64,000 nucleotides of DNA from Deroplatys truncata (GCA_030765065.1 CM060989.1:41221501-41285500); one strand, 5' to 3'. Positions 12,195 to 22,215 are shown, counted from the first letter of the stretch. Program-made: numbers and translations. Notes: generated by a model from the sequence alone, not told the origin.

Positions 12195-12486
12195 TTTTGT
12201 CCAGTTTTTTAACTGTTACTTCTCTCAGTTCTGTCACTATTTTGATCTGGTTCAACTTTCACTGGGACTTCACTTAGTTCACAGTCTCTTTACTATGTGA
12301 ACTAGATCAATTTCCCTGTCACTGCACTTTCTTTGTAGTTTAACACAAGACTTCTACAATGTCTTCCGCGGTGGCGCTCGCTGCATTATCACAGTAGACG
12401 TCACCAACTCACTCTAGAACCGTATTTGATGTCGCAGCAGAAACGCACTCACCAATTCGCTTACTCACTCACTGACAGACTCAACT
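12195..12486 (-). other. 5' leader downstream of heat-shock-type promoter
   Basis: Transcription from the minus-strand initiator at 12486 would yield this leader. It is rich in AGTGA, AAGTGAA and ACAGTGA runs, like insect hsp70 leaders. It shares scattered blocks with 48215-48395 (GAGCGAATTG/GCGAATTGG, GTGACGT, a C-rich GCGGA patch) and the final AAAAACTG...ATCAC. Homology between the two loci ends at ATAT in both, where a start codon might be expected. No HSP70-type reading frame follows. Confidence 0.5.
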
Positions 12487-12670
12487 GATCACGCGAGAGC
12501 GTTAGCTTATATAGGCAATGAAATCTTCCACAGAATATTCGAGAACTATCTGGACACATTCTGCAGGCGGGAGGAAAGAAACTTCCAGAAGATTCTAGTT
12601 ATATGTCAATAGCGACTTATCTTTGTTTATCTCCCACATCCCGATAACCTTGGGTCATAACCGCTACGTC
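12484..12670 (-). promoter_or_regulatory. Heat-shock-type promoter: two HSEs, TATA box, initiator
   Basis: Read on the minus strand. Distal heat-shock element: four perfect GAA/TTC units at exact 5-nt spacing (12578-12595). Proximal element: three perfect units (12533-12545). TATATAA lies at 12513-12507. TCAGT lies at 12488-12484, with its A 27 nt from the first T of the TATA box, matching the arthropod TATA/Inr distance. Heat-shock factor trimers bind such alternating units, so heat-inducible transcription is the expected function. A paralogous promoter lies at 48000-48217. No downstream hsp gene is visible. Confidence 0.75.
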
Positions 12671-12689
12671 ACAATACTTGCTGTTAATG

Positions 12690-13362
12690 CACATGAACCT
12701 TCAGTACATATTTACAGATTTCATTATGAATATTAAAGCGATAAAATATTTTAAAATTCGGTCGTAATGTGATAACGTTCTCTTTGCGTGAACACAGAAG
12801 GAGAAAGAAATTTTGCAATAGCGATATGCAGTTGAGCAAACCGTAAGGTATTTTAAAATTCAATCCCATAACAAACAATACCTCAATGGTCAACGCCACA
12901 AGACGTAAACTGTGTGTTTTAACGAGATCTACATTCTTTTGTGTAGTAAAATTTTGTCTGTGTCTTAAGGTTTGCCAGTTGTGCAAAAGTCATTCAGAAT
13001 GAAGAGGACTTAACCGTTTATTCCCAGAAAATTCAAGTTATGCATTTTATTGACCATGCAAAGCAATTTTTAAGAGAAAGCTAGCGAAATTGTATTCGAT
13101 GTAAAGGGAGTTTGTGGTAGGGGGGCATTTTCTTGAAAATCTTTTTTCACATCCTTGGAAGACGCCGAAATTAAATATTAGGCTTGGTATTTAATAAAAT
13201 TTTTGTTTTTTATTTAGGGTGTTCACAGACACACACACGTACGAAGGTTTTTCAAACAATGCTTTTTAGGTTTCAGGGAGCCTCAAAAATGTGTTTCCGG
13301 TGAAATCTCGATATCAGCATTTTGGGTAGCACTAACAGTTAATTAGTAGAGAAATTAATAAT
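12690..13362 (-). repeat. R1 repeat, diverged near-full copy
   Basis: Tail half is strongly diverged (12690-12900). The front half is clear from TTTAACGAGATCTACATTC through the CACAGACACACACAC tract to GGTGAAATCTCGATATC. The head near 13350 (TTAGTAGAGAAATTAATA) is damaged. Confidence 0.75.
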
Positions 13363-13689
13363 TTTTTTCCTCGCAAAATATTGTTAATATGCTGAAAGTT
13401 AACAAAAAAATCCTGTGCTTCTTCTCCTTTCGAGGATTAGGCAATATCACCTCTTCTGGTCTCTAGACATCTCTTGCGTGGTTTTCCTACACTTCTCCTT
13501 CCTGTCGCTTTGTAATTCATTATATTTTTTGGTATTCTATCATTTGTCATTAAATCCTGTTCTTAAATGATTTAAAAAAAATAATAATTGGCGTAAATGC
13601 AAAATCCAATGTGCATCTGGTTTTTGAGTTACGATTTTCGTTGTCGGATAAATATATGCATCCACACAAATCTACGTGTTTTATAATCT
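13363..13689. other. Unassigned spacer
   Basis: AT-rich, no recognisable gene or repeat. Confidence 0.4.
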
Positions 13690-13918
13690 ATTACTTTTAG
13701 GAAAGGTAGAATCAGACTGAAAAATTTGGTACTATAACCGGGTTTTGAGCCACGGATATTTCGGTTTTCGTCCGGTTGCTCCAACAAAGCTGCTATGACA
13801 ACACATCGGCACGGCATTGAATTCCCAAATTGACTCGCATTTTTCCGGCAAACCACAAGGAGATCTGAAATTCAATTTTGAGAAGACACACCCCAATGGC
13901 GACTTACTTGAAATCCCC
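13690..13918 (-). repeat. tRNA-like SINE with a 5' extension
   Basis: Minus-strand copy of the element at 18735-18945. Upstream block AAGTCGCCATTGGGGTGTGT, CTCCTTGTGGTTTGCCGG, then the tRNA-like part GGAGCAACCGGACGAAAACC with a B box (GTGGCTCAAAACCCGG), then a tail ending CAGTCTGATTCTACC. The tRNA-like unit sits inside the element rather than at its 5' end, which is unusual. Confidence 0.65.
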
Positions 13919-13979
13919 GCTTGCACCAGCAGAGGCGAAGAATCCCGCGAGAAGACGCGGAAGCGACACTAGCCACCAG

Positions 13980-14282
13980 GCTAACGAACCCTGGCGTTTT
14001 AAGGCAAGAAATTGTTTACAAAGCGCAGCAACCATGCCATCTTCCCGACACTAGCCGCACGACGGAACCCGAAGACACTATGAAAGATGAAAGGGAGAGA
14101 GATGAAATGGTAGGAAATGAAAGGAGAAATCCTTGTAGAATACACCACCCCATCATTAGCCTAGGTGACCAGAGGAAAACCACGATAAACCTCATTGTTA
14201 GAGTGGGCGGCCACCGGGAATCGAATCCGGGACCTCCTGAATGAGGGCCACAGACTTACCGCCAGAGCCATCCCGCTCGGTG
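13980..14282 (-). repeat. tRNA-derived SINE
   Basis: On the minus strand the head starts near 14280 (GAGCGGGATGGCTCTGGCGG), with B box GGTCCCGGATTCGATTCCC and the typical body GTTTATCGTGGTTTTCCTCT. The 107-codon plus-strand ORF over it (13921-14244) only reads the SINE backwards. Confidence 0.8.
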
Positions 14283-14770
14283 TGTCAAAGCACAATTAAT
14301 TACTACTCTTTTTTATTTTCTTTATATATCTTTTATATTACTTTAAAATGTGGCCAAGACTTCTTCTAGTATAGGCGAGGACTAAAAAAGTTGAAGTTTG
14401 AAGTCAGTTTTTATTTATTTATTTTTCTACAATCACTGTACAACATGTTTCAGCCTTGCTTACGCACAGGACTCGTTGTTGCGAACAAATATTAGATTTA
14501 TAGAAGTTCGCTCGAATTTGATACACTTTCCGCCAGTAATTACTAACAGCGTGCTATAAATCATCGCTGCTGACTTGTTAATTGTGATCCGTATAGGTGC
14601 TTCCTTTCGGTTTATGTTCCATATCGGTGATCTCTGCCGACGGCTATGTTCTCTTTGGCCTACCATCGTAACGTGCTTCAAAGCATGCTGATAAAATAAT
14701 AAACCATTTAATTCCCCATTACAATCCTAGTTACACGCAGACTGCAATGATTAAAATAATAATAAACAAA
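14283..14770. other. Unassigned spacer
   Basis: No gene or repeat recognised. Confidence 0.4.
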
Positions 14771-15162
14771 ATCCTGATGCGTTACATTTATAGGACTTTC
14801 TTTATCCACTATCGCTTACTTTTTAGCGCAAATAGTTTCATTTCAGACCTCATTATAGGTACAAAGAGAATAGTGGTACCCAAACGTTTAAAAACCGGTC
14901 GCTCTATCCATGAAATTTCGAGAAACAAGTGAACAACGACGGAATTTTAAAGAAATGACAAAGAACTGAACAATTCACAGCACTAATAATGCATATATCG
15001 GAAATGGCTGATGTCACAAAAACGTTTTCTTGAAATAAATAGCGTGTTTTAAAAAATCTACATTTTTTATTAAGAAAGCTTTTATATATCTCTTATATAC
15101 TTACCCGTATACAAAACTATACAAAATTCTTTCGGAATGAAAAGGTTTTACGGTTTATTCTA
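14771..15162 (-). repeat. R1 repeat, tail half, split by a mariner
   Basis: Starts at the tail (ATCCTGATGCGTTACATTTA) and runs to GGTTTATTCTA, where the mariner at 15163-16428 is inserted. The repeat resumes at 16431. Confidence 0.85.
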
Positions 15163-16428
15163 CGAGGGGCACTATTTAAATTTTGAGCCTAATAATTAAA
15201 ACAAAGTAATTTCTGATTGAAAACTGCTGTATTGTTTTTCAAAATATACTCCTTTATGACCAATACACTTTTGCATCCGTTTGAACCATTTGTCTCCTTG
15301 AGACACCTCCAAAACATGGTTTTTGAAGGCATCAACAGCTTCTTCTGCCAACGAAAATCGTTGTCCATGCAATTTATTCTTGATATTCGGGAACAAAAAG
15401 AAGCCATTGGGTGCCAAATCAGGACTGTATGGCGGATGATCCTGAATTCGATTTTTTGAGTCTTCAAATACTCTGTTGTTAGACGAGATGTGTATGCGCT
15501 CGCATTGTCTTCATGAAGAACGATCCTAGGTTCTTGTTGGTTTTCCTTACTTCACAGAAGACTTCCGGAAAACAAATGGTTATGTACCATTCGGCATGGA
15601 CCGTTTTACGTTCCTCTGAAGGCTTTGTTGCCACACGGCCAGTTTTGCTGAAAAATCAGGCGACCATTTGCTTCGAAGTGCTTCGAGTGCGAACAACTTT
15701 TGTGGGATTTGCTTCATCTTGAAACACCCATACAGTCGACTGCTGTTTACGTTCCGACTCATACGCATAGATCCATGATTCGTCACCTGTTAAATCTTAT
15801 ATACGTCTTTTGAGGCACTGCCGTTGTATTTTTTGAGCATTTTTGTACACCAATCGACACGAGCATCTGTTTGAGAGTGCGTCAAATTATGTGGGATCCG
15901 AGAGCAAACCTTTTTCACGGCTAAATAATCATGCAATATTTTATATATGCTGGTGGAACTAATACCTAGGGTTGCCTCAATCTCACAATATGTCGCATGA
16001 TCTTCCATTATTAGGGTTTGCACAGCACCAATGTTTTCTGGCACAACAACTGATTTTGGGCGACCTTCACGAACTTCATTCATTGAGCGAACGGCGACCA
16101 CAATTAAATTCGTTATACCAGCGTTTCACAGTGGCAAAGGATGGAGCTTCGTCGCCAAATGTGGAAGTTAGTTGATCGATGCACTCTTGTTTTGATAATC
16201 CACGTTGAAAGTCGTAATAAATGATTGCACGAACATTTTCACAAGTTAATTCCATATTTTTGTTGACACACAATTTTCAAGTTAGTGTAAACAAAACAAA
16301 TGACGCTCTGTTGACAAAATGTTTGAAGTAGATTATGGTCAAAAATGTCAAACTTTCCATTGGAAACGTCAGATGGCAGCTACAACATTCAGGGTTGCCA
16401 AGGCTCAGAATATAAATAGTGCCCCTCA
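15163..16428 (-). mobile_element. Complete-length mariner (DD34D), dead transposase
   Basis: Both terminal repeats are present: CGAGGGGCACTATTTAAATT at 15163 and, inverted, TGAGGGGCACTATTTATATT from 16428. TA duplications lie at 15161-15162 and 16429-16430, so the full 1266-bp unit is defined. The minus product starts at about 16258 (MELTCENVRAIIYYDFQRGL), continues with REGRPKSVVVPENI and LGISSTSIYKILH, then shifts frame before TGDESWIYAYE (first Asp). The second motif reads LHEDNASAYTS (Asp kept, His changed). The third reads SPDLAPNGFFLFP: the third catalytic Asp is Gly. Several frameshifts also occur. Removing the element rejoins the R1 repeat exactly. Confidence 0.92.
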
Positions 16429-16430
16429 TA

Positions 16431-16704
16431 AGAAAATTCGAAATATACATTTTATTTGTCACTTAAACATCTAAAATATATATTTAAGAAAATATTTCGA
16501 AAAATTTTCCATATAAAGGGTAGTTTCGGTTGTGGAGATTTTTTAAAATCTTCGTGTCACTCATTTGAAAGATACTGTACTTCATTTCCAACTTTGGTAC
16601 TTGTCGAGCACACACTTTTTCTAAAAATATATTTTTTTTCTATTCACAGAACCACAAAACATACTTTCGGTGAAATTCAGTTCCTCTAGCCTACTAGGTA
16701 AGTA
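16431..16704 (-). repeat. R1 repeat, front half resumed after mariner
   Basis: Continues with AGAAAATTCGAAATATACAT, the block that normally follows the breakpoint, and ends at the head (CCTACTAGGTAAGTAAG) near 16700. The TG tract is reduced to CACACACT. Confidence 0.85.
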
Positions 16705-16944
16705 AGTTATTATTGTGATTACGTGCATTTTATAATTATTATTTAGATTTGAGTCGTCCAGTTACAAAACGCTATGTCCACAACATTTCAAAATCGAGAT
16801 TTTGCGGCCACTTTGTTTTGGACAGTAAACTGTACATTTTAATAATTCGACACCGTTACAAAAGCCAATATTTACCATCGAGAAAGAGGTTTTAAGTCTG
16901 GATACTTTTCCAAACGCCATTAAGTCCATCGATCATCATGAAAC

Positions 16945-17655
16945 TGTGGCAGTAATTTGTATCACAATAATGTAAATGCCAGAGTGATTGTAGTGTAAAT
17001 AAGCATTATTGTATGACATTGATTTGAGATGTTTGTTAATTATAAGCATTGTTAGGAAATAAGTTTACACGGCTTCACTGAAACTGACAATAAGAGCGGA
17101 TAACAATGAGCGAGGGGGTGAGTTGAATATTAATTAGAAGAGACAAACAAATGACGTTAGATTGGCGCGCTTTTCTTAGAAATGGCGGGAATTTCTTCCC
17201 TAGAGCATATGCTTTCGTAATTTTTGATTGGATATAAAAATAGACGCTAATGTTGGCGCGTTTTATTAACCAATAGCAGCTCGGTTATAAAGGGTGTGGG
17301 AGTATAAAAAGCTAAAGTCAGAGGCAGATTTCGTCAGTCCAACAGAAGCATTCGCGTGTAATATGTCGATCAGTTCAACATAAGTATTCGTGAGTTATAC
17401 GTCGCGTAGTTCAACGGAACCATACATAACATACACGTTACGCAATTCTACAGAATCTCTCGCGTCTTAAAGTTTGTTACAAATGTGAAACACGCGAATT
17501 AATAATGTGAAGTAAATAAGTGATTATAGTGATATTAGAAAATATAACAGTTTCAGTCTGGCGTGTATCACGAGTCAATATGTGAATTTAATTAATTGTG
17601 ACGGTAATAAAAGTGTAAAAACAAATTCTTTTATCAGTGTTATCTTTGAGTAACA
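16945..17655 (+). promoter_or_regulatory. Compact promoter and leader, possibly an LTR
   Basis: Contains ATTGG and CCAAT motifs (17227, 17270), TATAAAG (17286) and GTATAAAAAGC (17312), and then a TCAGTC initiator (17335), about 23 nt past the second TATA box. A leader of about 300 bp ends in AATAAAAGTG (17606) and TATCAGTG. The layout of CCAAT, TATA, Inr and poly(A) signal in 0.7 kb suits an LTR, with candidate limits TGTGGCAGTA...GAGTAACA. No matching second copy or target duplication was found. Confidence 0.4.
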
Positions 17656-17852
17656 AATCCTTTCCGTTTACAAACCTTGTTTAAGAGATTTGCTCGACCG
17701 AGAAATAATAGCTAGCCGGAGGACAATGAACCCAACATTCGAAGTAGTAATACAATAACAGGCGCCCAGCAATAAGATAACACGAAGTGACTGCGACAAA
17801 TTGGCTTCCATACGTGGTGCAGATAAACATGAATCATCTTCCATCCAACTAA

Positions 17853-18128
17853 CAAATTTCCACTTCAAAACAAAATTCGTTTCGTTCAGACTACAACAAA
17901 ACACGTAATGTCCAATACACATTCTGCACCTTTAAATACATGCTGTTCTATACTCCAAGGCCAGAGTTCTCTGAAGAGCATACTAGTGTTACACTAGAAG
18001 ACCTAAAATTCTACACAGATCTAATCTACCAGGGGCAGCAGGAACAAGGGAAATCTAGAGATGAGGTGGAAAGGGTAGAGTATTCTGATTTTGAGGATGT
18101 TCCTAGTGATGAGAAAGATCTGCTTTAA
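17853..18128 (+). CDS. Hypothetical ORF, acidic C-terminus (ATG at 17940)
   Basis: The frame is open from 17853. The first ATG at 17940 gives 62 codons ending in SDFEDVPSDEKDLL. The product has a Lys/Arg/Gln/Glu-rich middle and a strongly acidic tail. I do not recognise the family. It lies about 300 bp behind the promoter-like block, after CTTCCATACGTGGTGCAG, which resembles the R2 primer-site leader. A gag remnant or a last exon are both possible. Confidence 0.25.
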   Translation, partial: QISTSKQNSFRSDYNKTRNVQYTFCTFKYMLFYTPRPEFSEEHTSVTLEDLKFYTDLIYQGQQEQGKSRDEVERVEYSDFEDVPSDEKDLL

Positions 18129-18407
18129 TACTAAAGTATATGCATCCTAAGCATTTGCCAAAATGAGTGTTCAGTGTTCTAGCTATTGTATTTTTGCTCT
18201 ATAATTAACCAGCCTGAATTCTAAAAAGGTTATACATATTCCTACTTTCCTAATTTTCTACTGTCCAGAACTGAGTTGAGTTTATGTAATATTATATTGT
18301 TAAATAAGCTCCATTGTAAACAGTAGGGACGAGAGCTCGATACCGTCGATATCTCGATACTAGATGGTGACGAACTATGTCTAATTCTTAGAGATAAACC
18401 TTTGATA

Positions 18408-18680
18408 GAATTAACTGTTCTTCCACACAAGCGTATGTTGGACAAGGTTGAAAAGGTAGAGTCAGACGTCTGAAAAATTCAATGCCATCGCCGGGTTTGA
18501 ACCACGGATCTCCCGGTTTCGGTTGCTCTAACCACTGAGCTACCATTGCAACATGCCGTTACGACATTTAATCCATGGTTCAAATCCCGGTGTTGACATT
18601 GAAGTTTTCAGTCGTGTGATTCTATCTTTCCAACCTTGTCCAACACACGGCTTGTGTGGAAGAACAATTAATTCTATTGC
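18408..18680. repeat. Inverted pair of tRNA-like SINE halves (hairpin)
   Basis: Left arm 18408-18505 (from ATAGAATTAACTGTTCTTCC to GGGTTTGAACC) is the reverse complement of right arm 18577-18678 with few mismatches. The loop holds the tRNA-like head, whose minus strand reads GTAGCTCAGTGGTTAGAGC (A box). The right half is a headless plus-strand copy. A transcript through the unit would form an arm of roughly 100 bp. Confidence 0.75.
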
Positions 18681-18734
18681 AACAGTGGTCGAAACTATTA
18701 TAAAGCCTGGGACTTAAAGTACTTACACCATTGT

Positions 18735-18945
18735 AAGTCGCCATTAGGGTATGTCATTTCAATACAATTTGAGACCTCCTTGTGGTTTACCGGTAAAAAT
18801 GTGAATCAATTGGGGAATTTAATGCCATGCCGTCATATTGCCATTATAGCTCAGTGCTTAGAGCAACCGGACCAAAACCGGGAGGTCCGTGGTTCAAATC
18901 CCGGCGATGGCTTGGAATTTTTAGTCGTCTGATTCTAAATTTTCA
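18735..18945 (+). repeat. tRNA-like SINE with 5' extension
   Basis: Plus-strand partner of 13690-13918. Block TAAGTCGCCATTAGGGTATG, then CTCCTTGTGGTTTACCGG, then the tRNA-like part 18842-18912 with A box TAGCTCAGTGCTTAGAGC, an anticodon-like stem CCGG/CCGG, B box GGTTCAAATCCC, and ends GCCAT/ATGGC that can pair. Position 33 of the anticodon loop is C rather than U and the unit is embedded in a repeat, so I do not call a functional tRNA. Confidence 0.7.
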
Positions 18946-20325
18946 AATCTTCATACTTTTAAACTTTTAAGTTTTGCATTATTGAAAGCATTTAAGTTTA
19001 ATTTTGTACTAGATAAGGAATAAAACGAGTCGATACTATAGTTCTTGATAGCCCTTGACTGCGTTTTATGTAGGTAAATCAATGCAACATTCCATCGACT
19101 CGTGTCTGAATGAAAACATGCAAAATGATGGGAGAAGGAGTAGAGGTACTCATGTAACATGCAGCGTTAACTGAGCTGTGAATGAAGCTGATTTAGTTGA
19201 CGCACTACAATAGCCTGGTTTGGTGACTCACTCTCAGCTGTTACATTTATCTACTCCGGTGACCAAAATCTGTGAATTCAGCAGAAACAAATCAGAACTT
19301 AAGACTGATATAATCCAAGGCCTGGAAATGTTTGTTCCTTCCTTCTATCTGTTAGTTTGTTTTTACACTAGTCAAACTCGGGTCACGAGTGTAGCTTGCA
19401 CGTATACCCTATAACTCTTTTCCGTTATGTATATGGATAGAAAATCTTTTAAAATAAAGTTTTCACACAAAATATAGTTAGATATTGACTAACAATAGAG
19501 GATATATAATCTGTGACATTATCAAGATAAAAGAAGTTGCTACCAATTGGAGAATGTCAAACACGAACAATATCGGAATTAGCATACAATACAAAATTAG
19601 TTACATGTTTTTATACACAGAAAACTACTAATAAGAACATAATTCAGTGAACAAACTATCGCCGTTACAGTTTTTTATAAAGCAAGTATCGAGTTTTGGT
19701 GCTCAAAAATCAGCATCGGTATCGAGAAATAGTGCGATCACTAATAAACAGTATAACAAAGTGCTGTAAAAACTCCTTAAATCAATATATGCAATGGAAA
19801 CTCCTAGTTCATGTTTATGAAAACATTCAAAAATGCCATTACAAATTCTCCAAAATCCTTTATATCAATGATCATGAAACAAAATAAGTTTTGTCCTACA
19901 AATTTTATTTATTCTTTTAGAATACTTCTGCCCCAGGATTTCACACAACTCCTTCAAAAGGCATTGATTTAATAGGGAATTCACATAAAATTTGAAGTAA
20001 ACTAATATCTTTTATAAAACAGGAGAGACAGTGTTCCTCATTTATGAAAAAATAAAGTCCTTTGGACTTAGCGTGGTTTGTAACTGGACGACGCATTAAA
20101 TGAAACAGTAAAATTAAATACCTATCACTTGAGGTTTCGAGCTTAATCAGATACTGTTATACACTTGTAGATTTATTCGATAATGTCAAAACCTCTTATG
20201 ATATTAATTTCAGTAATACCATGAATGATGATAGTTTTTCAGTAATTTGAGTTATTGTTCAGGATAATTAGTTCGATGGTCTCGAAATAATTATCTAATG
20301 ACATCAAGCACGAGTTTAAGTTGAG
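18946..20325. other. Unassigned 1.4-kb AT-rich region
   Basis: No gene or repeat is recognised other than the right inverted repeat at 20061-20094. Confidence 0.4.
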
Positions 20326-21365
20326 GCAGTATTTCTAACACTTAAATGATTTCAGTCTAATTATATAATATATAATTCAATAACAGCCCGCCTTAAAGCT
20401 ATATGTGTATGTAACAATATATAAAAGGTGTATATTGCAGTCATTGTAAATGTTTATATTATTGTATACATGTTCAATAATGTTATGCGAATGTATTACG
20501 TAATTTAATGCTGTAGGAGCTGTGAGAATAATAGGATAAAAGTTGCTAACAATGAGGTAACAATGAGATAACCTTGAGGCAATAATTAATTTTAATGTTT
20601 AGCAATACTACTAGTCATTCTTGGAAGCAATAATGTAAAATTTTGATACAGTTCATAAAATAGCCAATCAACAACCAGAAAAAAACTTAAGTTAAGTAAA
20701 AGTATTCAATTGGATTAGGAATAGCCAATCAGAGACTTGAAATACAGAAATTTACAAATTTAGGCGGTAGAAATGAAGTCAGTTGCTTGTAGACAGTGCT
20801 CATAACTTGACGCGTTGGTTGTAGACAGTGTTTCTAACCGGATGCGAGATGTGTCCTCGAGAAGTATAATACGTATTCAGTGTAAGATGGAAATAGTTTG
20901 CGTGTTAAAAAGTGCAAGTAATTAAAAAAAAATCTCACAGCTCTCTCTATATCAGTGAAGTGTTATTTAAATCGTGTCAAGCATTAATAAAAGGAGTGAA
21001 GTAAAATAATAATCTGTGTAAGCCTACATTCTTCAGTCGCACTACAACCCTGCAAAGAGAAACATGTCTCTAACAATAATACTGACGCAGCCGAGGCAAA
21101 CATAGATATATAATATTTAAAGAAACAGTCCAAATTATAAAGTTAATATTTTTAAACTTGGGGCAAAGACCACCGGAAAGTACATTTGGGGCGATGGCTA
21201 CCGGAAACTTTTTACCATACGTGCGGTTGCTTCAAGTTCGGCTCCCCAACAGTTGAAATATAATACGTCTTCTTCAAACTGACTTTCCATACGTAGCAGC
21301 AACAAACCATCTTCAAATTGGCGCCCAAAACGTGGGGCAAATAATAAAACTAGAATATAATTTCT
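20326..21365 (+). repeat. R2: LTR-like element with repeated primer-site motif
   Basis: Best copy of the family. Start TGAGGCAGTATTTCTAACAC, then ACAGCCCGCCTTAAAGC, two CCAAT blocks (about 20660 and 20725), CTCACAGCTC, and a leader with CAGCCGAGGCAAACATAG. From 21160 it carries four or five degenerate units of about 45-60 bp. The clearest unit, at 21317, reads TTGGCGCCCAAAACGTGGGG, and units end in CTTCTTCAA. A gypsy-like primer site for tRNA-Lys is the likely meaning. No coding region follows. Confidence 0.6.
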
Positions 21366-21708
21366 TCTTCAAAGTTACCTAAGAAAATTATAAGCAAGAC
21401 GGGGATTCGGGAAGACAATTACAATGCGAGAATGATGCCATATTTTGGCAATAATTGTAATTAAAATCTGTAGCTTTAAATAAAAGTAAATCTAATTGTT
21501 GCTCATAACAACTCAATATCACACTTTAAAAAACTTTAGATTCAATCTTTTCTTAACTAGGCTTGAAGCCAAGTGCTCAATCTAAAATCAGAATACTATA
21601 AAGACAGGTTTTCTTTTTTAAGAACTAATTTATTTGGATGTTGACACTATCTGAATGTGCACGAATTAGAAACACGATTTCTAAAGTTGAAAAACCCTGC
21701 TTGTTTAC
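21366..21708. other. Unassigned spacer
   Basis: No gene or repeat recognised. Confidence 0.4.
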
Positions 21709-22215
21709 TTTCTCTACCACGTACATAGATAGTAGGTAGAGAAGGTATTGCATTCTACCCAAAAATTCAATACCGAGATTTCACCGGAAATAATTTTTGG
21801 GATCCCCTGAATTTAACAAAAAGAATTGAGCAATTAATAACGAATATCTCGGAAATTGCTTATGTCACAAAAATATACAAGATTATACAAAATGTCTTCC
21901 AAATGAAGAGGACTTCACAGGCTAAAATTCAAGATATGCGTTTTATTTATCAATTTAGTTTCTTTAATGTATGATATTTTAATCAAAATCGATAGAGCTT
22001 GAGAAAATAAAAACTCCAAAAAATGTTCCATGTAAAGGGTGGAGTTTTCTTGTTACATCCTTGTTTTTTAGTTATGCTGTTCACAGACACACACACAGGC
22101 CTATACTTCCTTTTGAGGATTCAGTGGTCCTCAAAACATGTATTTTTGGTGGAATCTCGGCATTGAAGCTTTTGTTGGAATGCAATACCTTCTCTACCCA
22201 ATACAACCTATCGCT
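21709..22215. repeat. R1 fold-back pair (head-to-head)
   Basis: A plus-strand R1 head (21716-21830, with GGTAGAGAAGGTATTGCATT) is fused after about 115 bp to an inverted R1 front half that ends in AATGCAATACCTTCTCTACC at 22183-22202. The two heads can pair over about 100 bp, so the 0.5-kb unit is a fold-back structure. Confidence 0.8.

Larger units (their letters stand above)
16751..20094. mobile_element. Region bounded by a 34-bp imperfect inverted repeat
   Basis: CGTCCAGTTACAAA (from 16755) followed by CGCTATGTCCA faces an inverted CGTCCAGTTACAAA (ending at 20092) followed by CACGCTAAGTCCA. About 30 of 34 positions match. This may mark the termini of a 3.3-kb DNA transposon, now holding a promoter-like block, one ORF and SINEs. 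No transposase is recognisable inside and no target-site duplication is clear, so it could also be two separate small elements. Confidence 0.35.

Noticed and set aside
12195..12486. Intact hsp70 gene behind the minus-strand promoter
   Set aside because: No frame resembling the conserved HSP70 N-terminus on the minus strand between 12486 and 11500; the next recognisable sequence is an R1 tail fragment.
13921..14244. 107-codon plus-strand ORF
   Set aside because: Antisense to a clear tRNA-derived SINE; GC-richness of the SINE explains the open frame.
16945..17655. Third copy of the heat-shock promoter
   Set aside because: It has TATA and TCAGT but no alternating GAA/TTC units, and the flanks do not match the other two.
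18842..18912. Functional tRNA gene
   Set aside because: The cloverleaf is nearly possible but has C at the invariant U33 position, an imperfect T stem, and sits inside a repeated element with sister copies.
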